A stretch of DNA of 64,000 bases, from assembly GCA_002839825.1 (NCBI GenBank), contig PGYU01000013.1:1-64000 (forward strand), written 5' to 3'. The notes beneath the pieces are model-generated. The model did not search any database and was not told where the DNA came from. It saw only the letters and a program-made list of their open reading frames with translations. This stretch comes from Ignavibacteriae bacterium HGW-Ignavibacteriae-1 (lineage in GTDB: Bacteria > Bacteroidota > Ignavibacteria > Kapaibacteriales > UBA2268). Made by a program: the position numbers and the translations under genes. Positions 1 to 9,500 of this stretch are shown here, piece after piece; position 1 is the stretch's first letter; each line of letters begins with the position of its first letter.

Positions 1-403
1 TAAACAGTTCGCCACGCTCATTCCAAATCAATTGAGTGGGTACGCCGTCCCATTTTTTGAAATTTTTCAATCTCCAATTTCTGATAGCGCCGCCCTTGCT
101 TGATATTTGAGCAACTAACAAATCATTTTCGATAGTTATAAATTGCTCTGAACCTTCGGAAAATGATGCAAAAGCATTGCCGTATTGCTTAACGGATGCA
201 AGTGAATCATCAAGTGGGATTTGTCCGAGAGTATCAAGCTGTGCGATTGGAGGCAAATCCTCTTCAATAATATTTTGCTCAACTTGAGTGGTATCTGCTT
301 TGGGTTTCTTGGGGGGCTCTTCATAATTTGCTTGTTGCCATAATGTCCAACCAACAACAACAATAAACATCATTACAAAGCCTAAAATCGTATTCCTATC
401 CAT
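1..403 (-). CDS. yidC: YidC membrane protein insertase, N-terminal part (truncated by window edge)
   Basis: Reverse-strand reading from ATG at 403: [35 protein letters not shown]...; typical YidC N-terminal TM helix plus linker; context yidD-rnpA-rpmH. Confidence 0.88.
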   Translation of the reverse strand, partial: MDRNTILGFVMMFIVVVGWTLWQQANYEEPPKKPKADTTQVEQNIIEEDLPPIAQLDTLGQIPLDDSLASVKQYGNAFASFSEGSEQFITIENDLLVAQISSKGGAIRNWRLKNFKKWDGVPTQLIWNERGELF

Positions 404-671
404 GATTTCTTTGATTTGAATTTACAACAGTATGATTATGATCGCATCTTTCGGGAACAGGGTCAAAACCACCCCGATGCAATGGGTGGCATTTAGAAAT
501 GCGTTTGATTGATAGCCAGCTACCGCGTAGTATGCCCCAAGTTTCGACCGATTCAATGGTATATTGTGAGCAAGTTGGGTAGAATCTGCACGAAGGGGGC
601 AACATTGGCGATATAAATTTTTTGTAAAATTTAATCGGCAATATGATGATATATTTTAAATAGTCGCCCAA
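396..671 (-). CDS. yidD: YidD membrane protein insertion efficiency factor
   Basis: [28 protein letters not shown]...[14 protein letters not shown] signature; overlaps yidC start by 8 nt. Confidence 0.95.
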   Translation of the reverse strand: MGDYLKYIIILPIKFYKKFISPMLPPSCRFYPTCSQYTIESVETWGILRGSWLSIKRISKCHPLHRGGFDPVPERCDHNHTVVNSNQRNHG

Positions 672-1082
672 TTAAGTTCCTTTCGGTACATTTTGTATAA
701 TTTTATTCAGTAGTTGATGAACTCTTGGTTCAATGTCTTTAAGTCTAATCATCGAACTCGAATCAGCTTTTTGTCGCCAGCTAATCGTCAAATATTTCAG
801 TCCTGTGGGACTATGATTCGAGAAGAAGCTTCTGACACTGACTCGCAATAGTCTCTTGACTCTATTTCGCACAACAGCCTTCTTGCAGATTTTTTTTGAG
901 ACGCTTACACCGACGTAACTGTATTCGTTACTATCGTCCTCGCGAATTTTGAAATCTTCAAACTTAGATAAACTGTAGATTACAACTGCCATTATATCAC
1001 GTTCAACAAACTTTTTGCCCTTGCCGAAAACTCTATTAAAGGCATTGAAGCCTTTGAGTGGCTTTATTTTATAGTCGGACAT
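672..1082 (-). CDS. rnpA: Ribonuclease P protein component
   Basis: FNRVFGKGKKF..., SVSKKICKKAVVRNRVKRLLR signature; gene order rpmH-rnpA-yidD-yidC. Confidence 0.95.
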   Translation of the reverse strand: MSDYKIKPLKGFNAFNRVFGKGKKFVERDIMAVVIYSLSKFEDFKIREDDSNEYSYVGVSVSKKICKKAVVRNRVKRLLRVSVRSFFSNHSPTGLKYLTISWRQKADSSSMIRLKDIEPRVHQLLNKIIQNVPKGT

Positions 1083-1186
1083 TCTGGCAAACCGAAATAG
1101 TAATCAAAAAATAAGGCTCTACTCAAAATCGCAGCAATTAAGCTACAGTTTTAAGAAAAGCCCCACTAAAGTCCGTCGGCTTAATG

Positions 1187-1330
1187 CTATTCATCGCTGA
1201 CGGTAAGTCTCAAACGTCCTTTTGCACGACGGCGAGCCAATACCTTTCTGCCATTCTTAGTTGCCATACGCGCTCTGAAGCCGTGCTTATTGGCACGTTT
1301 ACGTCTGCTCGGTTGATAAGTTCTTTTCAT
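1187..1330 (-). CDS. rpmH: 50S ribosomal protein L34 (absent from ORF track because short)
   Basis: Reverse-strand 47 aa: [47 protein letters not shown]. Confidence 0.97.
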   Translation of the reverse strand: MKRTYQPSRRKRANKHGFRARMATKNGRKVLARRRAKGRLRLTVSDE

Positions 1331-1381
1331 CTTAATACCTGGATAAAATAAAAAATTTTTTCGTTTACAAATTTAGAACTA

Positions 1382-1389
1382 CAAAGATA
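1382..1389 (-). promoter_or_regulatory. Putative Bacteroidota-type -7 element (TATCTTTG) upstream of rpmH operon
   Basis: TAnnTTTG match on minus strand ~52 nt upstream of rpmH start; no convincing -33 element. Confidence 0.4.
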
Positions 1390-1536
1390 ACAAATATTTC
1401 AGAAACCAACACTAAGAATTTGAAATGTTTAGAAAATTCATTGTTTTATGACGAATATCTTTGATTATTACAGTAATTTTTTATATTTTGGAAGTCTGAA
1501 TTTAAAACATCTTTTTCATTTTGTGGGAGATTTAGC

Positions 1537-2211
1537 ATGAATAAAGTAATTTGCACTTTGACTCTCTTGGTAGTTATGACTTCTTTTTCGATGGCTCAAC
1601 GTTACGGCGACGACGGTTATAACTTTAAACGTAATGACCCAATGGGTGCAGGGCTGTATTTGGGGTATAAAATGGGCGTAAACGCTGCCAAAGTGCCAAA
1701 CGGTATCGAAAACGGTTTGGGTTTAGCAAAAATGATTGACATTGGTTTAGAAGGCTATCTTCCGTTCGACCCGGCTTCACGCATGGGGTTGTTGTTCCAA
1801 TTAGCTTATGCTAACTACCCATACGAAACATCCGATGTAGCCGGAGGCGACCCAAGGGAAAACAACTTTACTAATATTGACCTCGGTGTGCAGTTTTTTA
1901 TAAGTGGTTTTACAGTTGGTGTAATCGCCGGTTTTCCTGCCGGTGGTACACTTGATGTCGGTGACCAATCTTATGATATTAATTCTGATGGTTTGGCAAC
2001 TTTGTTCTCGCTTGCACTTGGTGGGCATTTTAACCTTTTAAAAACTGACATGGGGCGAATGATTCTAAAAATTCAGGGGACTTATGCTGTTACAGGGCAA
2101 TTAGCGTCAGATTACAATGCGGACAACACAAGCTTCAACTACCATCCCGCATCTTTGATGTTTGGATTGGGTTGGATATTTGATTTAGAAAACAAGAAAG
2201 GTCCAAGATAA
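1537..2211 (+). CDS. Predicted outer-membrane beta-barrel protein
   Basis: Signal peptide (…TSFSMAQ), alternating aromatic/Gly-rich strands. Confidence 0.7.
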   Translation: MNKVICTLTLLVVMTSFSMAQRYGDDGYNFKRNDPMGAGLYLGYKMGVNAAKVPNGIENGLGLAKMIDIGLEGYLPFDPASRMGLLFQLAYANYPYETSDVAGGDPRENNFTNIDLGVQFFISGFTVGVIAGFPAGGTLDVGDQSYDINSDGLATLFSLALGGHFNLLKTDMGRMILKIQGTYAVTGQLASDYNADNTSFNYHPASLMFGLGWIFDLENKKGPR

Positions 2212-2226
2212 TTGAAGAGAGCTTAA

Positions 2227-2853
2227 ATGGAAAATTTATTCGAGGGTGCACTTAAATTCAGGAGCGAAGACTTTGAATCTCATCGCTCATTGTTCGAATC
2301 CTTAGGGAAGTTGCAGCAGCCGCACACCTTGTTCATAGGTTGTTCGGATTCTCGCTTAGTACCAAATTTGATTACACGTTCCCAGCCCGGTGAACTATTC
2401 ATCGTGCGGAATATCGCCAATATAGTGCCGATGTACAGGCAATCGGAAGAATATTTAGCTACTACATCGGCAATTGAATTTGCTATTCAAGCATTGGAAA
2501 TCAAAAAAATTGTAGTTTGTGGTCATTCCAATTGTGGTGGTTGCGCTGCACTTTACTATCCTGTCGAAAAATTAGCTAAGACACCACATACAGCCAAATG
2601 GCTCGAACTTGCTCATCCGGTAAAAACTGAAGTTTTGGCTTTGATGGGAGACAGTGTGGATGAATCAGCGCGTGAATGGATGACCGAGCAACTCAATATA
2701 GTGCTTCAACTCAAGCACTTAATGACATACCCATTTGTCGAGTCGGGTGTCAAATCCGGCGAAATCACAATACACGGTTGGCATTATATCATCCAAACAG
2801 GAGAGGTTTTTAATTATAATTTCGACCAGAAAGTTTTTGAACTCATAGCTTGA
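2227..2853 (+). CDS. Beta-class carbonic anhydrase
   Basis: FIGCSDSRLVPN ... VVCGHSNCGGC zinc-binding motifs. Confidence 0.95.
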   Translation: MENLFEGALKFRSEDFESHRSLFESLGKLQQPHTLFIGCSDSRLVPNLITRSQPGELFIVRNIANIVPMYRQSEEYLATTSAIEFAIQALEIKKIVVCGHSNCGGCAALYYPVEKLAKTPHTAKWLELAHPVKTEVLALMGDSVDESAREWMTEQLNIVLQLKHLMTYPFVESGVKSGEITIHGWHYIIQTGEVFNYNFDQKVFELIA

Positions 2854-2924
2854 GGGACTTTTAAGTTTCACTGCGAATTACTAATTACAAAATGCTTTTG
2901 ATGTTTAATAAAATTGAGGTGAAT

Positions 2925-3302
2925 ATGGATACTCCGAACTCTGTAACTGATGCAACATTTTTATTCAGACGTGATATTATCAAGAAGATGAATTCCGACA
3001 TGCGTTTTGTAGGAATCTTTTACATAATTTATGGTGCCATCACCTGCATAGGAATTATCACAGCTGTAATTGGTGTGCCTTATATCAAAATGGGAATGAG
3101 GCTCAGGGAATCTGCCGACAGTTTTGACAGATATACAGCGTTAGGCGATGACATGGATTTGAATATGGCTTTGGAGAAGCAACAGCGTTTTTATTTCATC
3201 AATAAAATCATGATTATTATCGCCCTTGCTTTCGTAGCCTTATATATAATATTTATTATCGTCCTTCTCAGCTTTATGGATTTCTCAAGTCTTATGGCTT
3301 AA
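2925..3302 (+). CDS. Small membrane protein (two TM segments), unknown function
   Basis: Probable start MDTPNS at 2925 preceded by GAGGTG; two hydrophobic helices. Confidence 0.6.
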   Translation: MDTPNSVTDATFLFRRDIIKKMNSDMRFVGIFYIIYGAITCIGIITAVIGVPYIKMGMRLRESADSFDRYTALGDDMDLNMALEKQQRFYFINKIMIIIALAFVALYIIFIIVLLSFMDFSSLMA

Positions 3303-3322
3303 AATACGAATTTGTAAATACG

Positions 3323-3359
3323 AAAAAGGCTGACTTGAGTTATCAAGTCAGCCTTTTTG
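3323..3359. terminator. Bidirectional rho-independent terminator
   Basis: AAAAAGGCTGACTTGAgttaTCAAGTCAGCCTTTTT. Confidence 0.85.
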
Positions 3360-3438
3360 TATGTCTTAAGTCGAAGTGATTATTTCAAAATCATCAATGG
3401 CATACGAGTTACTTTGCCGTTGATTTTTCCAATTACAT
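3324..3438. repeat. Direct repeat copy A flanking the cytochrome/barrel cassette
   Basis: ~115 bp, about 9 mismatches by hand alignment to 7179-7293. Confidence 0.9.
3376..3438 (-). pseudogene. Remnant of a T9SS protein C-terminus (VIGKINGKVTRMPLMILK*), orphaned
   Basis: Minus-strand translation matches the last 18 residues of the 7235-9400 protein, with no upstream coding remnant. Confidence 0.8.
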
Positions 3439-3566
3439 TTGTAAATTTAGAATGAATTTTGTTATCAAAATTGTCAAACGAGATACTTAGAAATTTGTTA
3501 AAAAAAAAATTATGAAAATAGTTATACATATAAATAAATTATGTGTACTACATGAGAATTATTTAT

Positions 3567-3574
3567 TATCTTTG
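3567..3574 (+). promoter_or_regulatory. Putative -7 element (TATCTTTG) upstream of decaheme cytochrome gene
   Basis: TAnnTTTG match ~80 nt upstream of ATG 3653; -33 element not obvious. Confidence 0.35.
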
Positions 3575-3652
3575 CTTTTAAAATTGTTAAAAATCGTTAG
3601 GGTTTTCGTTCTTATTATTAAATTATTATAAATTAATGTGAGGTAACTGCAT

Positions 3653-4579
3653 ATGAAAAAAATGTTGATTACAGTATTTATATTACTTTTATTAGGAATA
3701 ACGGTACTAATCAGTACTTCTAATAAAAGTAAATTCGGCACTTCTGCAAAAGAAGTGAATTGGGTTGAACTCAATAGTGGGTTCAAAGAGGCGACCTTTG
3801 TTAAGGATAAGAATGTTTGTTTGTCATGCCATGAAGAATCCGCAAACAAATATAAACATACATCACATAGTCGCGCTTTTGAATTTAGTAAGGAAGGAAC
3901 TCTGGAGTCAAAAGACTGCGAATCCTGCCATGGTCCTAGAAGTAAACATATAGAAGACCCGGATGGAAGCCTTACTTTTACTGAAGAACAGTATTCAAAA
4001 GTTTGTATGCAGTGCCATCAGGATAACAGTCGAATGTACTGGAGCGGAAGTATTCATAAGTCATCTGATGTAAATTGCGTAACCTGCCATTCGGTTATGG
4101 AACAAAAGAGTGATGAATTTTTACTCAGCAAGAACAGTCAGACTGAAGTATGCTCTGAATGTCATACCGATGTTAAAGCAAAAATGAACAAGACTTCTCA
4201 TCATCCGGTAAAAGAAGGACTGATGGATTGTTCTTCTTGTCATAATGCTCATGGAGCTCCCGGGACAGGTATGTTAGTTAAAGGTACTATAAATGAAACC
4301 TGTTATACTTGTCATCAAGACAAAAGAGGACCTTTCACATGGGAACATGCCCCTGTACGCGAAGATTGTTCAAATTGCCACGAGCCACATGGTTCGAATA
4401 ACAGAAATCTATTAACAACACAAAATGCATCATTATGTGTTAGTTGTCATCAGTATGGCGGTCATATCAATCAGTATCGATACAATCGCGTAAGCACTCC
4501 TTACGGAAATGGTTGTGTGAACTGCCATATGACTGTTCATGGTTCAAATCATCCATCAGGTGCTAAATTTACAAGATAA
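3653..4579 (+). CDS. Decaheme c-type cytochrome, MtrA/DmsE-like
   Basis: Ten CXXCH motifs (CLSCH, CESCH, CMQCH, CVTCH, CSECH, CSSCH, CYTCH, CSNCH, CVSCH, CVNCH); N-terminal signal/anchor; barrel gene immediately downstream. Confidence 0.93.
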   Translation: MKKMLITVFILLLLGITVLISTSNKSKFGTSAKEVNWVELNSGFKEATFVKDKNVCLSCHEESANKYKHTSHSRAFEFSKEGTLESKDCESCHGPRSKHIEDPDGSLTFTEEQYSKVCMQCHQDNSRMYWSGSIHKSSDVNCVTCHSVMEQKSDEFLLSKNSQTEVCSECHTDVKAKMNKTSHHPVKEGLMDCSSCHNAHGAPGTGMLVKGTINETCYTCHQDKRGPFTWEHAPVREDCSNCHEPHGSNNRNLLTTQNASLCVSCHQYGGHINQYRYNRVSTPYGNGCVNCHMTVHGSNHPSGAKFTR

Positions 4580-4592
4580 TAAGGAATAAAAA

Positions 4593-7136
4593 ATGAATAC
4601 AAATAACACTTGTATATTAATAATAATTATTTTATTAATATCATTAGTTTCTGCTAAAAGTCAGGAATCGCTTCAATTTAACGGTCAAATAACTCCGGGA
4701 ATAGGTTGGATAGACCTAAATACAAATTCCAGTAAATTTTATGAATACAGAGATATGAAAGAAGGGTTTTATATACCCGGCGTTCAACTGAATGCTATTC
4801 AGCCGAACAGTGGTTTTTATCTTCAGTTTGGTGGCAAAAGATTACTTTGGGACGACCAGGTAATCCGTCTTAATCTTGGTGATTACACAAGTTTCTGGAA
4901 TATATCCATTGACCATAAAAAGACACCAAACCGCTTAAGTAACAAGGCTATGACACCATATTCTTATCGTGGAGACGGTGTTTTTAATTCTGCAGGATAT
5001 GTTGGCATCATCAAAGATACCATTGATGCAAATGGAACCGTATCATTAGTACCTACGAAAGCACAAATGCATGTTAATGATTCGCTCGTAGCACAATTTC
5101 TTGAGAAAAACTTATTGCCTATAGATTTGGGAACTCAACGTAATAATACTTCTGTTACATTAAATTTGATGCAAACTGAAGAATTAAAATATAGTCTGAC
5201 TTATATGCACGAAACAAAAACAGGTAAAAGAAATAATTATGGCACACTCGGAGACAGACCGCCGAGAACATTAAACGTTCAATTACCTGAACCGGTTGAT
5301 TACACAGTAAGTGAAGTTCTCGCTAATGCTGAATATCAGACGAATGGATTTCAGGCAAGATTCAACTACACTTTGTCCAGTTTTTCAAATCAGTTGGATT
5401 TTCTGAGATGGGATAATATATTCTTTACTCCGGATACTCCAAACGACTATATTACAACTGTTGCAGGCACACCGCGTAATGCTTCACTTGTTGGTCAGAG
5501 AGCTTTGGCACCGGATAATATTTCGCATTATTTTACCCTTGCTACATCAATTATTTTGCCCTTTGAAAGCCGACTTACTGCTACAGGTTCTATTGGAATG
5601 ATGAGTCAAAATGAAAACTTACTTCCTTATAGTTATAGCGATCTTGGAGGCGATAGAAATGCTGCTAATGGTGATTCACTTAATTGGAATGACCCGAATA
5701 AATTGCCAATTAACACTGCTAGTGCTAAAATTAATACAATGAGGCTTGATTTCGAGTATTTGATTAATCCTTTTAATGCTCTGAATCTCAAAGCTTATGC
5801 ACGTTATTATAAATTAGATAATCAAACACCTATAAATCAGTGGCGATATGTTACTCAGGACGTTGCGACCACCGACGGCGATGTTTCTTATGTAAATTAC
5901 AGAAGAAATTTAGCTCATGGTTTTGATAATATGAAATTCGGTATAGACTTGAGATATTATCTTAATTTTTGGAGAACCTCTATTGGTCTTGGTGCTGTTA
6001 GGGAGAATATTAACAGGGAATATCGTGAAGCCAATACAGGCGAGAATATAATCAATGCATCTTTGAGAACACGCCCCATGAAGTGGCTTTCATTATCTGC
6101 AGGATACTTAATGGGTGACCGCCAGATTGACGAATATAATTATATGGTTACTAGTCAGAGCTATTGGTATTCATTTGAAAGAGGAGCTAATCAGGTTGAT
6201 AACCCACAGTTCCTATTTGCGAACCATCCTGATTTAAGAAAATATGATGTTTCGGATAGAAAAAGAAATAAAATGAATGTTTCTGCAAATCTGAATTTAT
6301 TGGATGACTTGGATTTATCGGCTTCATTTACTAACAAATCAGACGATTTCGATTCGCAGGTTACTCCGGTTGCACCATTTGCAAATACGCTTGTGCCGCT
6401 CCCGAACCCTGAAGATAAAAATGCTATGACACCCGGTAAACAACTTGGACTACTTAAAGACAACCGTCAAAATATATCAATTAATTTACAATATGTAGCG
6501 TCAGAGTGGCTTACTTTATCTATGTATGCTGACCAAGAAAATGCAAAATATGATATTCGCGGTATGGTTTATAATGAAAACTTAAGAAATCAACCTAGTA
6601 GCCAATCAAGTTCGCAACCAACACAATTAGGACCGTGGAACGATCCAAACAGATTATATATGTCGAACACAGAAGAAATCACAAATTCTATCGGACTTGG
6701 TGTTATGATTGAAGTCATTCCCGGAAAATTAAGATTCTCTACAGATGCTAATGTTTCTATGGCAACTGTTGATATGATATATTCCGGTTATGGCTCTGAT
6801 CCTTCATATTTGGGTAGAGATTGGGAGACTTTTGATTTCGGTTTCAACAGCCCGGGGAAAGCAGAATTTAATCAATACGTTGTAAATGCATCTGTTGAAT
6901 ATAAAGTATTCAACAATTTAACCTGTGGTTTGCATTTTATGTTCAATCAATATGAAATTACAGACTGGATTCAGGAACCTTCCGGAGCATGGGTAGAATT
7001 TGTCGAAAGTGAGAATTTCCTGCGTGATACATCACGAGATAATCGTTGGGGTAATCGCTTGGTTTCTTTGGGTAGTTACCTTGCACCAGGTTATACCGCT
7101 AATGCAGTATTTTTAAATATTACCTATATGTTCTAA
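4593..7136 (+). CDS. MtrB/PioB-like decaheme-associated outer-membrane beta-barrel
   Basis: 847 aa, signal peptide (LISLVSAKSQ), many alternating beta strands, C-terminal ...FLNITYMF; 13 nt after decaheme cytochrome. Confidence 0.85.
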   Translation: MNTNNTCILIIIILLISLVSAKSQESLQFNGQITPGIGWIDLNTNSSKFYEYRDMKEGFYIPGVQLNAIQPNSGFYLQFGGKRLLWDDQVIRLNLGDYTSFWNISIDHKKTPNRLSNKAMTPYSYRGDGVFNSAGYVGIIKDTIDANGTVSLVPTKAQMHVNDSLVAQFLEKNLLPIDLGTQRNNTSVTLNLMQTEELKYSLTYMHETKTGKRNNYGTLGDRPPRTLNVQLPEPVDYTVSEVLANAEYQTNGFQARFNYTLSSFSNQLDFLRWDNIFFTPDTPNDYITTVAGTPRNASLVGQRALAPDNISHYFTLATSIILPFESRLTATGSIGMMSQNENLLPYSYSDLGGDRNAANGDSLNWNDPNKLPINTASAKINTMRLDFEYLINPFNALNLKAYARYYKLDNQTPINQWRYVTQDVATTDGDVSYVNYRRNLAHGFDNMKFGIDLRYYLNFWRTSIGLGAVRENINREYREANTGENIINASLRTRPMKWLSLSAGYLMGDRQIDEYNYMVTSQSYWYSFERGANQVDNPQFLFANHPDLRKYDVSDRKRNKMNVSANLNLLDDLDLSASFTNKSDDFDSQVTPVAPFANTLVPLPNPEDKNAMTPGKQLGLLKDNRQNISINLQYVASEWLTLSMYADQENAKYDIRGMVYNENLRNQPSSQSSSQPTQLGPWNDPNRLYMSNTEEITNSIGLGVMIEVIPGKLRFSTDANVSMATVDMIYSGYGSDPSYLGRDWETFDFGFNSPGKAEFNQYVVNASVEYKVFNNLTCGLHFMFNQYEITDWIQEPSGAWVEFVESENFLRDTSRDNRWGNRLVSLGSYLAPGYTANAVFLNITYMF

Positions 7137-7178
7137 TCTTACAGATTTGAGATAATTGCAAATAGGAATTTTTCAAAG

Positions 7179-7213
7179 AAAAGGCTGACTCGATTACTCA
7201 AGTCAGCCTTTTT
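7179..7213. terminator. Rho-independent terminator between convergent genes
   Basis: AAAAGGCTGACT...AGTCAGCCTTTTT stem with T tract. Confidence 0.75.
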
Positions 7214-7293
7214 GTATGTTTAAAGTCGATGTGATTATTTCAAAATCATCAATGGCATACGTGTTACTTTTCCGTTGATTTTTCCAATTACAT
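7179..7293. repeat. Direct repeat copy B flanking the cytochrome/barrel cassette
   Basis: Matches 3324-3438; includes the real 3' end of the 7235-9400 gene. Confidence 0.9.
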
Positions 7294-9400
7294 AATAAAT
7301 ACCTGAAGCAACTTCAGCGCCTTCAAATGAAGCATGGAATTCACCTTCATTCACGAAACCTTGGAATAATTGCTTAACAATCTTACCTTGCGAATCTATA
7401 ACCATCAAATCAAGCCAACCGGCTTTGCCAACATTATAGGTCAAGCGTGTGTTTCCTTCTACCGGATTCGGCGAAGCTTTGATTGATAGTTCAGCATTCC
7501 CGGAAGCGCCGGGCTCTACGGTTGCCGGGTCGTAACCTGCTCCCATAAATGGAATAGTTGCGTTGCCGTTTACCGGGTCGTTAGATACAATCTTCAAACT
7601 AGCAATGTAATTCTTTGCAAGCAGTGGTGTAAATCTGATTTTCATTTCATGTACATTACCCGGTTCCAAAGTCGGAACAACTTCTGAACCGTCAATAATT
7701 TTGAATTGAGCTTTGTTTTCTGGGTCACCATCCCATTTAGTCTGGAAAATATTTAAATTGTTTTGACCTGAATTTGTGATGTACAATGATTCATCTGCAT
7801 CAGAACCCATTGCAACGGGACCGAAATCAAATTCATCTGTTGAAAATGAAATACCGGAAGTTGCATCTCTCGGGGCGCCCTTCGCTTTGACAATGATAGT
7901 TGCCTTTCCTTGGTTATTCAAACCATTTGAAGTGACTTCTATTCTGCCTTCGTAAGATCCGCCTAATTCATTTGAAGGTGTAAATTTAACCTTTATATAT
8001 TGAGTGGTGCCGGCTTGGACTGTTATCGGTACTTTTACGGTTTCCGTCCATGTAAAATGTCCGTCACCGTCATCCTCGATTTTAAGGGTTTCTATTACCA
8101 AAGCAATATTGCCGGTATTGGTAATAGCTAAATTTCTCGAAAGTGACGAGCCGTATGGTATTGTACCGTAGTCAACAGGTAAGTCGGAAACTTGAATTTT
8201 GGGCCCATGAAAGACTTGGTCGCCACCTTCGCCATATAGGTCAATAGTGATATTGCCATTGATAGCATCAGAAAAGATGTCAAGACTTTCACTATAAGCG
8301 CGAGGTTCGGTAGGTGAGAATTTCAAGTTGATATAATGAACGTCAAGTGGTTCCAATATTACTTGTCCGCCACCTTCTGTAATAAAGAATGCATCTGGGT
8401 CAACAAAATTCGCAATTTCAGATTTTGTAATAGTAAGTTTTTGGCGTCCATAATTTTGGACAGCTGCGGCAAGAAAGCCGTGTTGGTTTGGTTCGATTTT
8501 GCCGAAATCATAGCTGGCATTTTCTGCAACGATTTTTTGTTCGGGATGTGGTTGGTCTTGAACGCACCAATAAATTCCGTTAATCAAAGCAACGTTGAAG
8601 TGCCATGTGTGCCATGTATTTGCAATGTCAAAATTAACAGACCACAAAGCGCAACGTGCTTTTCCATTTTCACGTCTGACACCTGTAAAAACTGAATCTT
8701 CCACGGGGTTACCCGCAAATTCAGTAACTCTGTCGAATTGTCTTGCCTCAGATCCTTCTTTAATATTGAAAACGTCCACACTTGGGTACCATCTCATCGG
8801 GTCTCTGAAACCGCCATTGTTATGATTATAGCTCATATTGCAGGCTTTATCGAATCCGGCTGAGACCGGGTCGCCTTCGTAGCCCCAAATTTTAAATCCG
8901 TGGAATGTGCCGCTTTGAAGTAATTGTAGTCTTCCGAGATAGTTAATTCCCAAAAAATCTTCTAAGAATTTACGTGATTGAATATCACCACCGGATTTGA
9001 ATGCTTCGTATAATACAGCATTACCGATGATAAGAACTCCTTTTTGAGCGTCGAGCATTTGTTTGATTTTTGTCAATACCTTGATTCCGTCAACCGATGC
9101 ATCAAGCCCTTTGGTAACTCCCATTGGGAAAACTGCCACATCGTATTCTGTGATGTCTTTTTCTGCAAAAGTCGCTGCACCGAAGGGACGCTTAACAATA
9201 TACTTACGCAAGCCGACATCTTCAGTCAACTTATCCCAATAGCAAAGGTCAAATAGGTTAGTAATCTCAACATCTCCAGCCATTTGGTCTTCGAAATTGG
9301 TGAAAACGATGTAATACTTTTCGTCAGCTGATTGTGAATAGCCGACAGAGACAGAAAAAATCAGCGACAAAAAAACGAAAATTCTAAAAAAACGTGTCAT
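7235..9400 (-). CDS. Secreted choice-of-anchor-D/Ig-like protein with T9SS C-terminal sorting domain
   Basis: Signal peptide; repeated ~110-aa Ig-like modules (…SFSTDEFDFGPVAMGSDADESLYITNSG…); C-terminal KASPNPVEGNTRLTYNV...GIYYVIGKINGKVTRMPLMILK. Confidence 0.85.
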   Translation of the reverse strand: MTRFFRIFVFLSLIFSVSVGYSQSADEKYYIVFTNFEDQMAGDVEITNLFDLCYWDKLTEDVGLRKYIVKRPFGAATFAEKDITEYDVAVFPMGVTKGLDASVDGIKVLTKIKQMLDAQKGVLIIGNAVLYEAFKSGGDIQSRKFLEDFLGINYLGRLQLLQSGTFHGFKIWGYEGDPVSAGFDKACNMSYNHNNGGFRDPMRWYPSVDVFNIKEGSEARQFDRVTEFAGNPVEDSVFTGVRRENGKARCALWSVNFDIANTWHTWHFNVALINGIYWCVQDQPHPEQKIVAENASYDFGKIEPNQHGFLAAAVQNYGRQKLTITKSEIANFVDPDAFFITEGGGQVILEPLDVHYINLKFSPTEPRAYSESLDIFSDAINGNITIDLYGEGGDQVFHGPKIQVSDLPVDYGTIPYGSSLSRNLAITNTGNIALVIETLKIEDDGDGHFTWTETVKVPITVQAGTTQYIKVKFTPSNELGGSYEGRIEVTSNGLNNQGKATIIVKAKGAPRDATSGISFSTDEFDFGPVAMGSDADESLYITNSGQNNLNIFQTKWDGDPENKAQFKIIDGSEVVPTLEPGNVHEMKIRFTPLLAKNYIASLKIVSNDPVNGNATIPFMGAGYDPATVEPGASGNAELSIKASPNPVEGNTRLTYNVGKAGWLDLMVIDSQGKIVKQLFQGFVNEGEFHASFEGAEVASGIYYVIGKINGKVTRMPLMILK

Positions 9401-9446
9401 TTTAGATAACTCCTTAAATTATTTAAAGTAAATTTCATATTTAAAA

Positions 9447-9476
9447 ACAGCCGAAAGTTCAACACTTCCGGCTGTA
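9447..9476 (-). terminator. Stem-loop terminator downstream of the Omp28-like gene
   Basis: ACAGCCGaAAGTtcaacACTTcCGGCTGT with flanking A/T runs. Confidence 0.65.
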
Positions 9477-9500
9477 AAAATAAGCAAAAAAGAACAAAAA

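Noticed and set aside
1331-1536. Possible replication origin next to rpmH
   Set aside because: dnaA is not adjacent and I see no TTATCCACA-type DnaA box cluster; the rpmH-rnpA-yidD-yidC order alone is not enough.
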